Positions 28,214-40,300 of a stretch of DNA of 64,000 nucleotides are shown here, piece after piece. The notes beneath the pieces were generated by a model. That model saw only the letters and a program-made list of their open reading frames with translations. It was not told where the DNA came from and ran no database searches. Every line of letters begins with the position of its first letter. Position 1 is the first letter of the stretch. Made by a program: the position numbers and the translations under genes. Source of the DNA: Candidatus Obscuribacter sp. (lineage in GTDB: Bacteria; Cyanobacteriota; Vampirovibrionia; Obscuribacterales; Obscuribacteraceae); NCBI GenBank assembly GCA_021772095.1, contig JADYXR010000197.1, positions 27,685 through 91,684 on the forward strand, given 5' to 3'.

Positions 28214-31204
28214 ATGCCAAAAGTTAACAAAGCAAATATTCGACTGGCGATCCAGATGGTAATTCTTCTGGCCGTCGTGCTCTTCAGCTACTCGCCGTCG
28301 CTGGATAGTTTTTTCGTTGCTGACGACATCTGGCAAGTCAATTTTGCTCACAAGGTTTTTGAAGGTCGAACTGAACTAATCTGGCGCAATTTCACGAGTA
28401 ACTATCTCCAGCTTCCGAGCTTTGATTTTTATCGACCGTTGCTCGGATTCACATTTTTGTTTGACTATTTTTTCTACGGAACGAATGCAGTCGGATATCA
28501 CGTTACGAGCGTGATGCTCTATTTAAGCGCGGTTGCGTTGATTTTCATTCTAGTAAGAGTGATGACTCGAACGTGGCCGGACTTCAATTCTTCGTGGGCT
28601 GCGTTTTTCTCTGCGTTGTTGTTTGCGGTGACACCTCTTCACGTAGAGGATGTGTCGTGGATTTCCGGTCGCGCGGATTTGCTGGCGGCGCCGTTTTACT
28701 TGATTGCGTTTATCTTGTTTGTGAAAAGTCACCAGAGTGGTGGCAATCGTCGGTTGTACTTTTTCTCGCTGGTTAGTTTTGGACTCGCGCTTTTGAGTAA
28801 GGAAATTTCGGTTGGGCTTCCGGCGATTGTGGCGGCTTATGCGTTTATTTGGCCGGAGGAAGAAAAGTTCGGTGAACCGCTGGCGAAGTCAAAAACGGTA
28901 GCGAAGAAAGTTGAGAATAAAGAAACTGCGGTTGAAACTCAGAAGGAAGTTGAAGATGAAACTGCAACAGCGAGCGCGGAAAAAGGCGTTAAGAAGCCTG
29001 TAGGGAGTGCTGTCAGCGCCAGGCAAGCGGCGCATTACGAGCGCGCTATAAAGAAAGGGAAGAAGAAAAGTAAGAAGAAACCTGGTGGTGCGACTACAGC
29101 AAAAGACGCTAGTGCTTCGAGCGAAAGTGCGGGATCTGGTGAAACCACTGGTGGTGCCAGTAGCGGTTCTGGCGAGGATGGGAGTGCTGGTACGAGTGCT
29201 AGTACGAGTGCTAGTACTGGTTCGAGTAAAGGTTCGAGTACTGGTTCGAGAACAGGTTCGAGTACAGGTTCGAGCACTGGTTCAAGTACTGGCTCAGGTC
29301 CTGGTGCGAGCGCGAGTGCTGGTGCGGGTGAAACCAAGGCGGGGAAAACGAATGTCACCGGTTCGTCTGGAGCTTCGGACGAAGCGGTCTCATCTGTCGG
29401 CGATACAGTCGGTGAACGATGGACGTTGATGCGTCGTTTCAAATTGGCTTTCAAAGTGACCTGGCCGTTCGGAATAATTGGAGTCGTATATTTACTGATA
29501 AGACTCAAAGTTTTAGGTACGTTCATCGGTGGTTATGGCGGCATGATGGGCGGCGCGCTCGATCGCCATCTGCTATTGCGATGGTTTGATCCGGTCAATT
29601 TATATCGCATTCTGTTGCCGTTTCCAGCAAGCATCAGTCCCGGTCAGACTCCGCAATGGATTCTCCTGATATGTTTAGTCACTTGCATTTGCATCATCCT
29701 GATTCGCTTAATGGCGCAAGCGCGTCCATTCTCATGGCTGCTCTTTCTGTGCATATGGATGACGAGTGCGGTTCTGCCATTGGCAAAACTGTGGGGCATT
29801 GGTCTGGAGCTAGAGACTAGTCGCCTACTTTTCTTTTACACGATGGGCTATTCGATACTATGGCCGGTGCTGCTGTTTTATCCGCCAAAGGCTGACGCGA
29901 AATATAGACTGCCTGCGGAAGCTAATCGAAACCTGGGAATCGTCAGCGCCGGCATCTTCTTAGTGATGACGGTTACGATGACTTGGGCGACGTTCAAAAC
30001 CAACAACTTCTGGTATACTGCCGGCCACGAACTCAAAAAAATATGGCGTGATACCGTTCACATTGCCGAAGGATTGAACGGAAACGAGAAGGCGATGATT
30101 CTCGGCATACCCAAGGATTACAAAGGCGCACACGTCAATTTCAACGGGTCGACTTTTCACCATATGCTTCGACCGCCGTTCACAACGACTGATTTGTCGA
30201 AGCGAGTTCTGACCTTTGAGCCGTTTATCATTGGTCCATTCGAAGTGGTCAACAGTCATCGATTCAAGGCGCTGTTGAACTCGCCTGGCGTCAAAGGGCC
30301 GTTTGTTTGGGACAGGCACGAAGCGAAGTTCACACCGATTGCATTCGGCGGAATGAGAAATCTGCCGGAGTCTTTGGCGTTACCGTTCCGCACCACTGAT
30401 GATGCGCTCGTCGGCAAGAACGTGTGGAAATATCACGGCAAGGGCACGACGGAACTCAGAGGAAACGGCATGGTCATGCACCATACCGATGACGGCGCAG
30501 CGCTTCAGATCGACAAATTGGATATCTCGCCTCTGGAATACGACTTTATCGAGTTCACCATCAGCGGTGCCCTGACGCAAAAGGATATGCGTATGCTTGT
30601 GCCGATGGCGGTCGGATGGAATTCCATGTCGGTGAAGAAAGACCGCTTCGAAAACTGGTCTGTACTGGCTCTTAACGTTCCGAAGCTGAAAGAGAAAAAT
30701 CAATTCAGACTGCAACTCTCGCACTTCTGGCAGTTCTTTTCTGCTGGAACAATCAGATCGTTCGTAATCCGTTTATTCGAATCGGACACCATCGAAGTGA
30801 GCGATGTGCGCTTACTCAAGGGCGACAAATTGCTGCCGTTTGCGGGCGTAAAAGACCTTGAACCGCTCAATTCCGGTGAATATGTAATCAACGACGATCC
30901 CTTGATGTTCTTGTTTGACGGAACGAAAATTCCGAATGCTAGTTCGGTCGAAATTGAAATCACAAAACCAAACTTTTTCTTCGACAACTATTTGATGGGC
31001 ACCAAAGAGTCCGCAGTCGCGCACACCCTGGGCGTCAACCTCGTCAGAGGCGCGACCATACTCAAGCCTGAACTCTTTAACGAACCAGCGTATTACGAGA
31101 TTCGAGTACGTTGCCTCGATGCGCAGAAGCAACCCGTGGGCGTCTGGTCAGAAGCCGTCAGTGTTGTGAAAATGGGCGATGGTCTGGATACCTACCTTTT
31201 CTAA
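28214..31204 (+). CDS. GT-C-like integral membrane protein (TMTC/PMT-like) with a large low-complexity insertion
   Basis: Multiple TM helices, early DD motif (FVADDIWQVN), FAVTPLHVEDVSWISGRADLLAAPFYLIAF pattern; about 190-aa Lys then Ser/Gly/Thr-rich insert. Confidence 0.75.
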   Translation: MPKVNKANIRLAIQMVILLAVVLFSYSPSLDSFFVADDIWQVNFAHKVFEGRTELIWRNFTSNYLQLPSFDFYRPLLGFTFLFDYFFYGTNAVGYHVTSVMLYLSAVALIFILVRVMTRTWPDFNSSWAAFFSALLFAVTPLHVEDVSWISGRADLLAAPFYLIAFILFVKSHQSGGNRRLYFFSLVSFGLALLSKEISVGLPAIVAAYAFIWPEEEKFGEPLAKSKTVAKKVENKETAVETQKEVEDETATASAEKGVKKPVGSAVSARQAAHYERAIKKGKKKSKKKPGGATTAKDASASSESAGSGETTGGASSGSGEDGSAGTSASTSASTGSSKGSSTGSRTGSSTGSSTGSSTGSGPGASASAGAGETKAGKTNVTGSSGASDEAVSSVGDTVGERWTLMRRFKLAFKVTWPFGIIGVVYLLIRLKVLGTFIGGYGGMMGGALDRHLLLRWFDPVNLYRILLPFPASISPGQTPQWILLICLVTCICIILIRLMAQARPFSWLLFLCIWMTSAVLPLAKLWGIGLELETSRLLFFYTMGYSILWPVLLFYPPKADAKYRLPAEANRNLGIVSAGIFLVMTVTMTWATFKTNNFWYTAGHELKKIWRDTVHIAEGLNGNEKAMILGIPKDYKGAHVNFNGSTFHHMLRPPFTTTDLSKRVLTFEPFIIGPFEVVNSHRFKALLNSPGVKGPFVWDRHEAKFTPIAFGGMRNLPESLALPFRTTDDALVGKNVWKYHGKGTTELRGNGMVMHHTDDGAALQIDKLDISPLEYDFIEFTISGALTQKDMRMLVPMAVGWNSMSVKKDRFENWSVLALNVPKLKEKNQFRLQLSHFWQFFSAGTIRSFVIRLFESDTIEVSDVRLLKGDKLLPFAGVKDLEPLNSGEYVINDDPLMFLFDGTKIPNASSVEIEITKPNFFFDNYLMGTKESAVAHTLGVNLVRGATILKPELFNEPAYYEIRVRCLDAQKQPVGVWSEAVSVVKMGDGLDTYLF
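29187..29310 (+). repeat. Low-complexity 12/15-bp-type tandem repeats encoding (S/G)TGSS-like units
   Basis: Repeated ggttcgagtact variants. Confidence 0.85.
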
Positions 31205-31233
31205 TGGCAGGCTCGGCGAGTCAAAATTTTTCG

Positions 31234-31283
31234 TGTCCCATATATGGGACAGAAAAGACCAGTTTTGTCCCACATATGGGACA
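31234..31283. repeat. Pair of 18-bp palindromes TGTCCCATATATGGGACA / TGTCCCACATATGGGACA
   Basis: 31234-31251 is a perfect palindrome; 31266-31283 differs at one base; starts 32 bp apart. Confidence 0.9.
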
Positions 31284-31312
31284 AGGCTCCTGAACCGTTC
31301 CGTCAAATACAA

Positions 31313-31346
31313 AAAACGGAGAGCGGTTTTGCCCGCCCTCCGTTTT
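31313..31346. terminator. Bidirectional intrinsic terminator between convergent genes 28214..31204 and 31397..43516
   Basis: AAAACGGAG-a-GCGG-ttttgc-CCGC-c-CTCCGTTTT hairpin with A/T flanks. Confidence 0.8.
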
Positions 31347-31396
31347 GTTTAACGGATCAATTGAGAACGATGATTAGCGCATCGCTGTGATAATGC

Positions 31397-34300
31397 TTAC
31401 CGCATCGCTGTGATTTGGCTTCTTACATGCTGTTGGAACTCTTCTTTGCTTTGTGAAAGGTAGAGAATAACTGCCTGTGTTTTGGTCATCTTAGCGGCGA
31501 TCTTAGCTGCGGTTGGTTCTTTCGAAGCCATCAGGTTTCGAAGAACTGGAACGCAATCGATGGCTGAATTCATGGAGAATTCTGATGTGAATACGCTGCC
31601 ACCGCGGGCGGTTTTTGCGGTATTCAATCCTCGGTGGAGGATCAGTTCAGCGAGGTTTGCATCTGCGTAAGATTGCTTCTCGTTGGCGCAAACCATCGCA
31701 TGGCGTCCCGGGCTCAGAGCCAAGGTTTGACCGTGGAAGGAGAGCGAGATTGCTTGCTTCTTCGCGTCGTGGAGATCGTAGACCGAGGTTCCGTGAGGAC
31801 CGGCGACTACGAGAACGACTGAATCGGCGGCGATCGCGATGTTCGTATGCGGAGTGCTGACGGTCAGGTTGCGAGTTGGCGCAAAGACCGCGGAGCCGCT
31901 GCTCATCGTGTGTGTGGAAGCAACCGTGTTGCCTGCTGGTTTAACTGCATTCGGCAGATGGTCAGAGACGAGAGTCGCGTCCAGGGCGAGAGCAAATTCG
32001 TTGCCGGAATCGTCACCATAGATAGATGCGAGTGCATCAGCTGCAGTGCCGGAGAGGCCGGCGCGCGATTCAAGCAAAGCGGTCGATGACGTTTCGACTG
32101 GTGCCAGGTTCGACAATGTCGTCGTCAGTTCTGAAACGGTCGCGCCTTGTCCGAATGAACTCGACAGAATGTCGGCTCCGACTGAAGTCATTGCAAGGCT
32201 AGAGCTCGAATTGGCTGGCGACGCAGCGAGACCAGTTGAAAGGCTCATTGCGTTAATTGTCGAGCCGATTCTAGATTCACTTCCGGTTACCGCTCTGGTG
32301 GGAACCTTGTCCCATGGTGGGTCAGCCGTGATGGTGACGTTAGACCCGACATGGATGGACTTCTTCTTCAATTTGTCAGCCAAGCTGAAGACCAGGTCGC
32401 GTCCAAGAGCATTCAAAGTGATATTGGTTTCTTTCTTCGTATCGATGCCCTTCTTGCCCAAGACAACTCTTCCGCCGCCAGTTTCATTGACAGTGACATT
32501 CTTAGGCGCCTTCTTGTTCTTCTCCGGGTACGGAGGGACAGGCAAAGCACCAATAGCGATGAAGACTTCACCGACACCGGCGGTGGTGCCGGATGCCTTA
32601 ATGTTGGCACCATCGTCGATGACGATTTTGCCGGTCTTTTTGCCGATGTCGAGGTTTTGCAAGATGATGTCGCCTTCGGTCGTGGTGAGGCTAGCACCGG
32701 CTGCGACTGTGAATGTGCCGATTCCGGTCTGGACGATGGAAATATCGCCACCACCGGTTGTGACATCGTTGACGGTTACTGGTCCAACAGCGATTAAATC
32801 AACTTCGGTAGCTGCTGAAACATCGAGTACATTGACGCCACCAGTTGCGGTGCTCTGAACATATACACCGCCGCCGCTGGCTGAGAAAACTAATTCACTC
32901 GAGTTGGTTACGAAGCGGTTGTTCTCATCCGTTCCGATGCTACCTGCGGTGGATGTCAGTGACAGTCCCAGTGGTGCGGAAATTGTGCCCGTCAAATCGG
33001 AGTTGGTGATGTCGTCCGCGGAGGTCAGCGTCAGCGATTGGGTGTTGATGTTGCCTGCGATAACGAATGTGTCGCCGGCGTCAATCTCGACGCTTGTGGT
33101 CGCATTGATGGTACTGGTGTTGGCGAGAATTACATCACCGAGTGTGCTGGTCAATGTGACAACCGGTGAGGTCAACGTCAAATTGTTGATGACGATATCA
33201 GCGCCACCGTTGGCGGTGAGCGATAGTGACGAATAAGTGGTGATCGGTCCGTTGAGAACGATTGCTGTACCACCGACTCCAGCGGAGCCTGTCAGTGAAA
33301 GATTCGCTACATCAGTGATTCCGCCAAGCGGTGTAGTGATGACACCGCTTGCTACGACGTTGAGAGTGAGGGTGTTGTTTGGACTCGACAAAGTGCCTAA
33401 TTGCAGATTGCCTCCATCGGAAATATCAATGACTCCGTCGCCAGAAGCATTGAGCACATTCACAGTGGTATCCAGGAATGCTCCGCCCTGACCAACTTCA
33501 ACGGTCAGTGTATTGGCGTTTACGCCGTTACCGATCGAGTGCAAGATGTTGTCTGAGGCACCCAGACCACCTCTTAACGTAACGTTGTTAGCAGAGACAA
33601 TGTTCTGGAAGATCAAGCTGCCAGAGGCAAGCGTCGTTGACGTGAAGGTGCCGCCGCTGGCAGTGCCGTTCGACACATTCATGTTGCCGCCCGTGATGTT
33701 CGGAACAGCGACAGCGAGATGAACGTTGCCGTCGGTGACTGAGCCGGTTGTATCGATGATACCGGTGTTCAAATTGCCTTCTGCGATGATGGTCACATTG
33801 CCTGCGGTATCACCTGTGGTGATGATGTCGTTCAGTGTTATCGCGCCGGAACCGATTGTTGTTCCTGCTGTGGCAACCGCGAGGAGATTGCCGCCATCAC
33901 CGCCGCTTGAGCTCAAGATGATGTCGGTATTGCCGAGGTTGATGCTGCCGCCGCTGGCCGATTGATTGTTAGGCACGAAAACGAATTGCGCACCAGTTGT
34001 GATTTGTCCACCGGTTGAAGGGGTGAAATCGTAACCTGCAACCAGTGTGAGGGTTCCGGCGTCGCCAGCATCTGAGAGATCGATGGAGGTCGCACCACCG
34101 GTGATATTGATACTTCCGCTTGCCAGAATGGCAAGGTCTTGTCCGTTGAAGACCATGCTGCCAGTTAGGTTAACATCGCCCTGACTGTTGGCGATGGTGA
34201 AGAAGTCGTTGTTGAAGGTCAGTGGATTGCCAGTGATTGTGCCCTGTTGATTGAGGGAGTTAGACACGATGGTGACTGAATCTGCACCGACTACATTGGC

Positions 34301-37300
34301 GCCGGCCGCGATGATTACAGATGCACCAGGTGCAGCAATGGCGGTCAGAGTGGCAGGACCGAAGAAGTTGGTTGCGCCTGTGAAAGTGAGATCACCGAAC
34401 GAAGCAGTGATCTCGATTTCATCACCAGTCATTGTTCCGCCTGCGCCGCCGTTGATGGTCAGACCGGAACCTGCTTGGCTCTGGATGCTGAGAGTATCAC
34501 CAGCGGTTAAGTCGTTGGCGTTGGTCAAAACATTGGTGGTTATATCGAGGTCACCGGCAGCTGTAATGTCACCGGTCGTGGTGATTGGTCCATTCGACGT
34601 CAACGTGATGTCGTCGCCTGTGGTCACTCCCCAGTTCAGTAATCCAGTTCCTTGAATGTTGATGTAAATGTCGCCCGTCGCAGTCGCGGTGAGAGAAACA
34701 GGACTGGCGCCGTTATTGATTTGGATGAAATCGGAGGATGCGCCGATGTCTCCACCGAGTGCGGCGAAGTTGATGGTGTCCGCATCGATGAATCCTGTGC
34801 CATGTGCGATTCCGTTGCCCGCTGTCACGTTGAGTGATGTGGCGACGATGTTATTGAGGATTATATTGTTGGCTTCATTTATAACGATTGAACCCGTTGT
34901 GTTAGCAGTAAACGAATTCACGTCGGTAGTGACGTTGACGGCCCCTGTGCCGGTCGTGATTGCGAGCTGACCCGCCGAGACAAGCGTGCCGCCGCTGACA
35001 GTACCGGTGCCACTAGTGGTCAGGGTGATGCCACCATTGGCGGTTAACGATCCGGTCACAGTGATATCGTCTCCGGTCGCATTGAGATTGAATGTGCCGG
35101 CGGTACCGAGGACGGTTACGTCATCAGTTTCAGTGATAGTCACGATTCCACTGGTCGCGACCGACAGTTGATTGACGTTGGTGTTGAGCGTTACTGCGCC
35201 AGTCCCGGCAGCGATGGCCAGAGTTCCACCCGACACGGTCGAAGTGCCGGTAATGGTGTTAGCGCCGGTCACGGACAGGTTGACACCAGTCGTTCCGGTT
35301 ACCGCACCATTGATGGCAATGGCGCCGCCGGTTGAACTCAAGCTCACCAACGATGAGGAGAGCGAGCCGGTATTAGTCACGGTGACGTCACCACCGTTAG
35401 TGCTGGTGAATGAGATGGTGCCGTTAGGACCAGCCGCTTGCGCCTGGAATTGACCAGCTGCCGTTCCGATCAGTATGTCTCCAACTCCACTGGTGACGAT
35501 GACATTGCCGCCATTGCCGCCGGAGACACCATTGGCAAGGAGGGAGATGTTGCCTGTGCCCGTGATGTTGTTTCCTTGCAGTATAATCGCGCCGCCACTG
35601 CGAGCGGTGGCGCTTGTGGTGCCGCCGTTGGCGTTCAACGTGCTGGTTCCGGAGAGAGTCAAATCACCATTAGATGCCAAAACTGAAATCGTTCCGCCGT
35701 TGCCTTCAGTGGCGTTGACGTTAAGCGATGAGGCGATGTCGATTCCACCTGTTCCGCTGTTGGTGGCGAGAATCGCGCCGCCGTTGCCGGAGGTAGAACC
35801 GCCGGCTGCGTTGAGAGAGGCTACCTGATTCAGGTCCAATACACTGCCCAGCACCAGGGTTTCTGCACTTGCAGTGCTGATGTTGATCGTTCCGCCGGCG
35901 CCGAGTACATTTCCGCTAACATTGAGATCTTCCAGCTGAACGTTGGCTCCGGAACGGGCGGTGATGTTGCCGCCGCGGACCGTCAGGTCGTTTGCAAAGA
36001 TGTCGGAGTTTCTCAGCGCGCCACCAGTGACGGTGCCGGCTGTGATTGCGGCAGTCGCTTTGGCTAAAGTGACGTTGCCGTTGAAAGCTGAGGTATTGAG
36101 CGATATAGAGCCGGTTCCTGCAGCGCCGCCGGAGATGTTGATGTCGCCGTTGATTGCAATACCGGCAAAGCCGTTGTTTTTAGCGCCGACGATTGTAATG
36201 TTGCCATTGCTGCCGGCGCCGCTGCCGCTGGCATTGATGTCGGTGGTGACATTTGTGAAGACCTCGCCGGTTCCATCGCTGCCGAACTGCGAGAAGAGCG
36301 TGATGTTACCTGCGTCACCACCAGCGAAGGTGCTGTTGGCAGTCAACGCAGCTAGACTGGTGGAATCGAAATCAATTCTGCCGCCGGTTGCCGACGCACC
36401 TGTGATGGTGACTGAAGTTGCGTTCTGCGTAAAGGTGGCTCCTGCGAAAATGCCAATGTTGCCAGCATCTCCAGTGTTGGAATTGCTTGAGATAGTCAGA
36501 CCGGGAGTAGACCCGAAGATGTCGATGCCTGAGACCATCAGGATTCCGCCTGGAGCGACAACGCTGCCGTCGAGTCGGATGAATCCACCCGCAGTCAGAG
36601 CGGTATTGTTTGCGGTGATTGCGCCAACCCCTATGGCCAACCCTGTCGAAACTCTGACGCTTGAATTTGTTCCAGTCAAACTACCGAGTTCAGCAAAACC
36701 ATTGGTCGAGATATTGATCGAACCGCCGGTCCCTGTTGTGATGTTACCGGTGAAGATGTTGCCGCCCGTATTGGTACCGGTTGTTGTGAAGTCACCAGCA
36801 GTGATGGCAGCGTTGGTTTTCGATAACACTACACTTGGTGTGGTATCAGGAGTGGAGGCTGCGATGAAGACATTGCCTCCGCCACCGGAGCCACCGGCTG
36901 TGTTGATGGACGCTACATTAAGTGCATTGTCTGCTGCGTTGCCTGCGACGATAGTTACGTTGCCGTTGACTCCGGCTCCAGTTCCACCGGTTGTGATAGC
37001 GGTTGTGCCATCGGTGAAGACTTGGCCTGTAAGGTCGCTGCCCAGGAAAGCAATGAGGTTGAGGTCGCCACCGGAGCCGTTAGCCGCAGTGCTTCTCGTG
37101 TTGATAGTCACGACGTCAGTCGCGTCGAAATCGATTTGACCGCCGGTTGCAGAGGCGCCCGTCACTGTGACGGATGTTCCATTCTGAGTGAAGGCCGCTC
37201 CTGTGATGATGCTCAAGTCGCCGGCATTGGTGGTCGTCGATTCAGTCGTCAACTCTACGCCGATTGCATTGGCGAATACGTTTCTGCCAGCCACGAGCAA

Positions 37301-40300
37301 AATGCCGCCAGGTGCGGTTATGTCGTTGCTTATGATGATATCGCTGAGCGCAGTCGCCACAACGCTACCTGATGCTAGAACGGAGTTAGTTAGAGCCACA
37401 TCGACTCCAGCAGCCAATCTAACATTACCAGAAATAATTTGGTTGACATTGATCGTGCCACCACCGGTGATGTTGAGTATACCGTTGGCTCCTTGAAGGA
37501 AAGTCGAGCCGATCACGTCGGTTCCGGCAGTAATGTCGACTGTGCCTGCGTTAGTGGCACCGAGGAGGGTGAAGGTTCCCGAGTTGATAGTGAGAACCGA
37601 CAAGGCGCCTGCTGTCAAAGCACCGGCTTGAACTGCCAGACCGCCATTGAGTGTGATGTCGGCTCCGTTGTTGACGGTGACATTGTCGATGAACAAATCA
37701 GCTGCGGTCGTGGCGCCGTTTTTAAATGCACTTGAACCGACTGAAGCATCGTTCTTTTGAATAACAACAGTTCCTACCGTGTTCGGTGTGGCAGTTGCGG
37801 CAAAAACATCACCAGTACCTGCCAGACCGCCCGTGGTGTTGACCGTGCCTCTGATGCCGATTCCGGCGCCGGAGTTCGCCCCAGCGATTGCGGTGAAGTT
37901 GCCGTTGGCACCATTGCCGCTGCCGCCTGTCAAGATCTGCGATGTGACTGGATCGGTGAAGATGATTCCGGTATTAGCTAAACCTACCCCGTCGAACGCA
38001 ATCATCGTAATGTCGCCACCGACGCCATTACTTAACGTACTTCTTGCGTCGATTGTGTTTAACGCAACAAAGTCGAAGTCAATGTTGCCGCCCAGTGTTG
38101 AACCACCCGTAACAGTGACTGTTGTCGCATTCTGTGTGAACGCTGCTCCTGCAATGATTGTGATGTCGCCTGCATTCGCTATGTTGCTGCTTGTTCTCAA
38201 GTCAACACCGGTGGAGTTAGGAGTGATGTCGCGACCGGCTACGAGGAGTATGCCACCAGGCGCGGTGATAACGTTATCGAGATCGATGAATCCACCAGCA
38301 ACGCCTGAGAATGAGGTGTTAGATTGAATCGGTCCACCGAGAAACAGGTCTGTTCCTGCTGCAAGGAAAATTCTGCCTGATGTGATTTGAGCTACTTGGA
38401 CTAAGCCACCAGCATTGATGGTCAGTGTTGAAGTCGCGTTGACGCCTTGCAAGATGTTACCTGCAAAAACATTGTTGCCTGCCGTGACCAGCACTGTTCC
38501 TGCGTTTGTGCTGGTGAATGTTGTGTCACCAACAGAGGTGATAGTCAGTACGGAATTGATTCCACCCGTCAGACTCTCTGCGATTACGTCACCACCAGAT
38601 CTCAGCGTGATGTCAGCGCCGCTTGCGACGGTGACATCGTCGATGAATAAGTTTGAGGCAGTTACCGCACCACCGCGGAAGTCTCCCGCCGTGATCGATG
38701 GATTGCTCTTCTGTAGGACGACGTTGGTCGTTGTGACTGGCGTTGCTGTCGCCACGTGAACATCACCCGTGGTGATGTCGCCGCCGGTCGTGATGAGCCC
38801 TCCTCTGATGCCAATGCCGTCACCACCAGCTGCGGCTGCAATGGCCGTGAAGTTGCCGTTGGCACCTGTGCCGTTGCCGCCCGTTCTGATCAAAGTATTG
38901 TCGGGGTCGGTGAATACAAAACCTGTACCGTCGGTTCCATTGAAGGCGATCATTGTAATGTTACCGCCAGAGCCATTCGCGGCAGTGCTCCTGGCGTTGA
39001 TGTTGTTGATGGCGTTGAAGTCGAAATCGACGAATCCACCGGTCGTTGAGGCGCCGGTGATTGTCACGGTGCCTGCGTTTTGACTGAATGCCGCGCCTGC
39101 GATGATGCTGATGTCGCCCGCATCGGTCGTGTTCGAGAACGTAGACAGGTCGATTACACCATCGACAGCAGCTCGTATGTTTCTGCTCGCGACCAGAAGG
39201 ATGCCACCAGGAGTGGTGATGTTGTCGTTGAGATTAATATCCAGATTTGAAACAGCAGACAAACTGGTTCCGGTGATTGCTCCAAGCAGATCGATATTTC
39301 CTGCAGAAACGTTGATGACGCCCGATGTGATTGTGCCAAGCGTAGCCTGGTTTGCAGCCGTCAAAGTAACGGTCCCCGCTGCGCCCTGGTTGATGGAACT
39401 GATGGTCAAAGCTCCACCGGAATTGATTGTTGCAGTGCCGAGTGTAATCGTGTTGATGTTGATGTCGTTGCCGGCTGAAGAAGTCATCGTCAGGACAGAA
39501 TTGGCACCACCACTCAAATTGTTAGTCGTGATCGGACCACCGAAGATCGAGATGTCTGCGCCGTTGTTGACAGTCAGGTTACCAGCGATGGTAACGTTGG
39601 CTGTAAGCGGTGCTCCGCCCAGGAAGCTTCCCGTCTGTTGCGCGGTTGTCTTGCTGAATTGAACTGCTGGAGCCGCGTCCGGAGTCGAGTTGCTGATTAC
39701 GATGTTGCCTGTATTGAGCGCACCGCCCGTGGTGTTGATTGATCCTATGTTTATTCCAACCGAAGCTGTCGCATGTCCTGCTACAACAGTGACATCACCA
39801 TTTGCCCCGCCTGCATTTCCGCCTGTAAGTATCGTCGTAGTCGCGTCCAAATCAACTATTCCGAAATCAGACGAACCCGTAAATGCGATCAGATTTACGT
39901 CGCCACCCGAGGCAACGCCGGAAGTGCTGGAAGTGTTGATAGTCGTGAGGTTGCTATTGTTAAAGAAGATGCCGCCACCAGTTGTGGATGCACCCGTGAC
40001 GGTTACGGTCGTCGCGTCTGGAGTGAAGGCTGCACCCGTCACGATCGACACGTCGCCTGAAGAACCGCTGCCAGATGAACTAATCGATAGTCCTGCGACG
40101 TTAGTGAAGATATCTGCGCCGCTGACCAGGAGAATTCCTGCTCTGCCAGTCAGGCTGCCGTTGAGGCTCATAGAATCATTTGTCACCAGAGAGATGCTTC
40201 CAGTTCCGGCGTTTACTGTATTCGCGAAGAGGAAATCACCGCTGCTGACATTGATTGCGCCTTGAGTAGACGTGAGCGTTCCACCCAGGGTCAGGAAGTT

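Noticed and set aside
29035-29526. Minus-strand ORF with LEPVLEPVLEPV repeats, and plus-strand 29085..29429
   Set aside because: Alternative-frame readings of the STGSS-encoding DNA repeats inside the GT-C-like gene
35943-37139. 398-aa plus-strand ORF and many similar Pro/Val/Ser-rich ORFs over 22388-26700 and 31839-42907
   Set aside because: Antisense shadows of the Gly/Thr/Asn-rich giant genes; proline-rich composition follows from the complementary strand, with no RBS or family similarity
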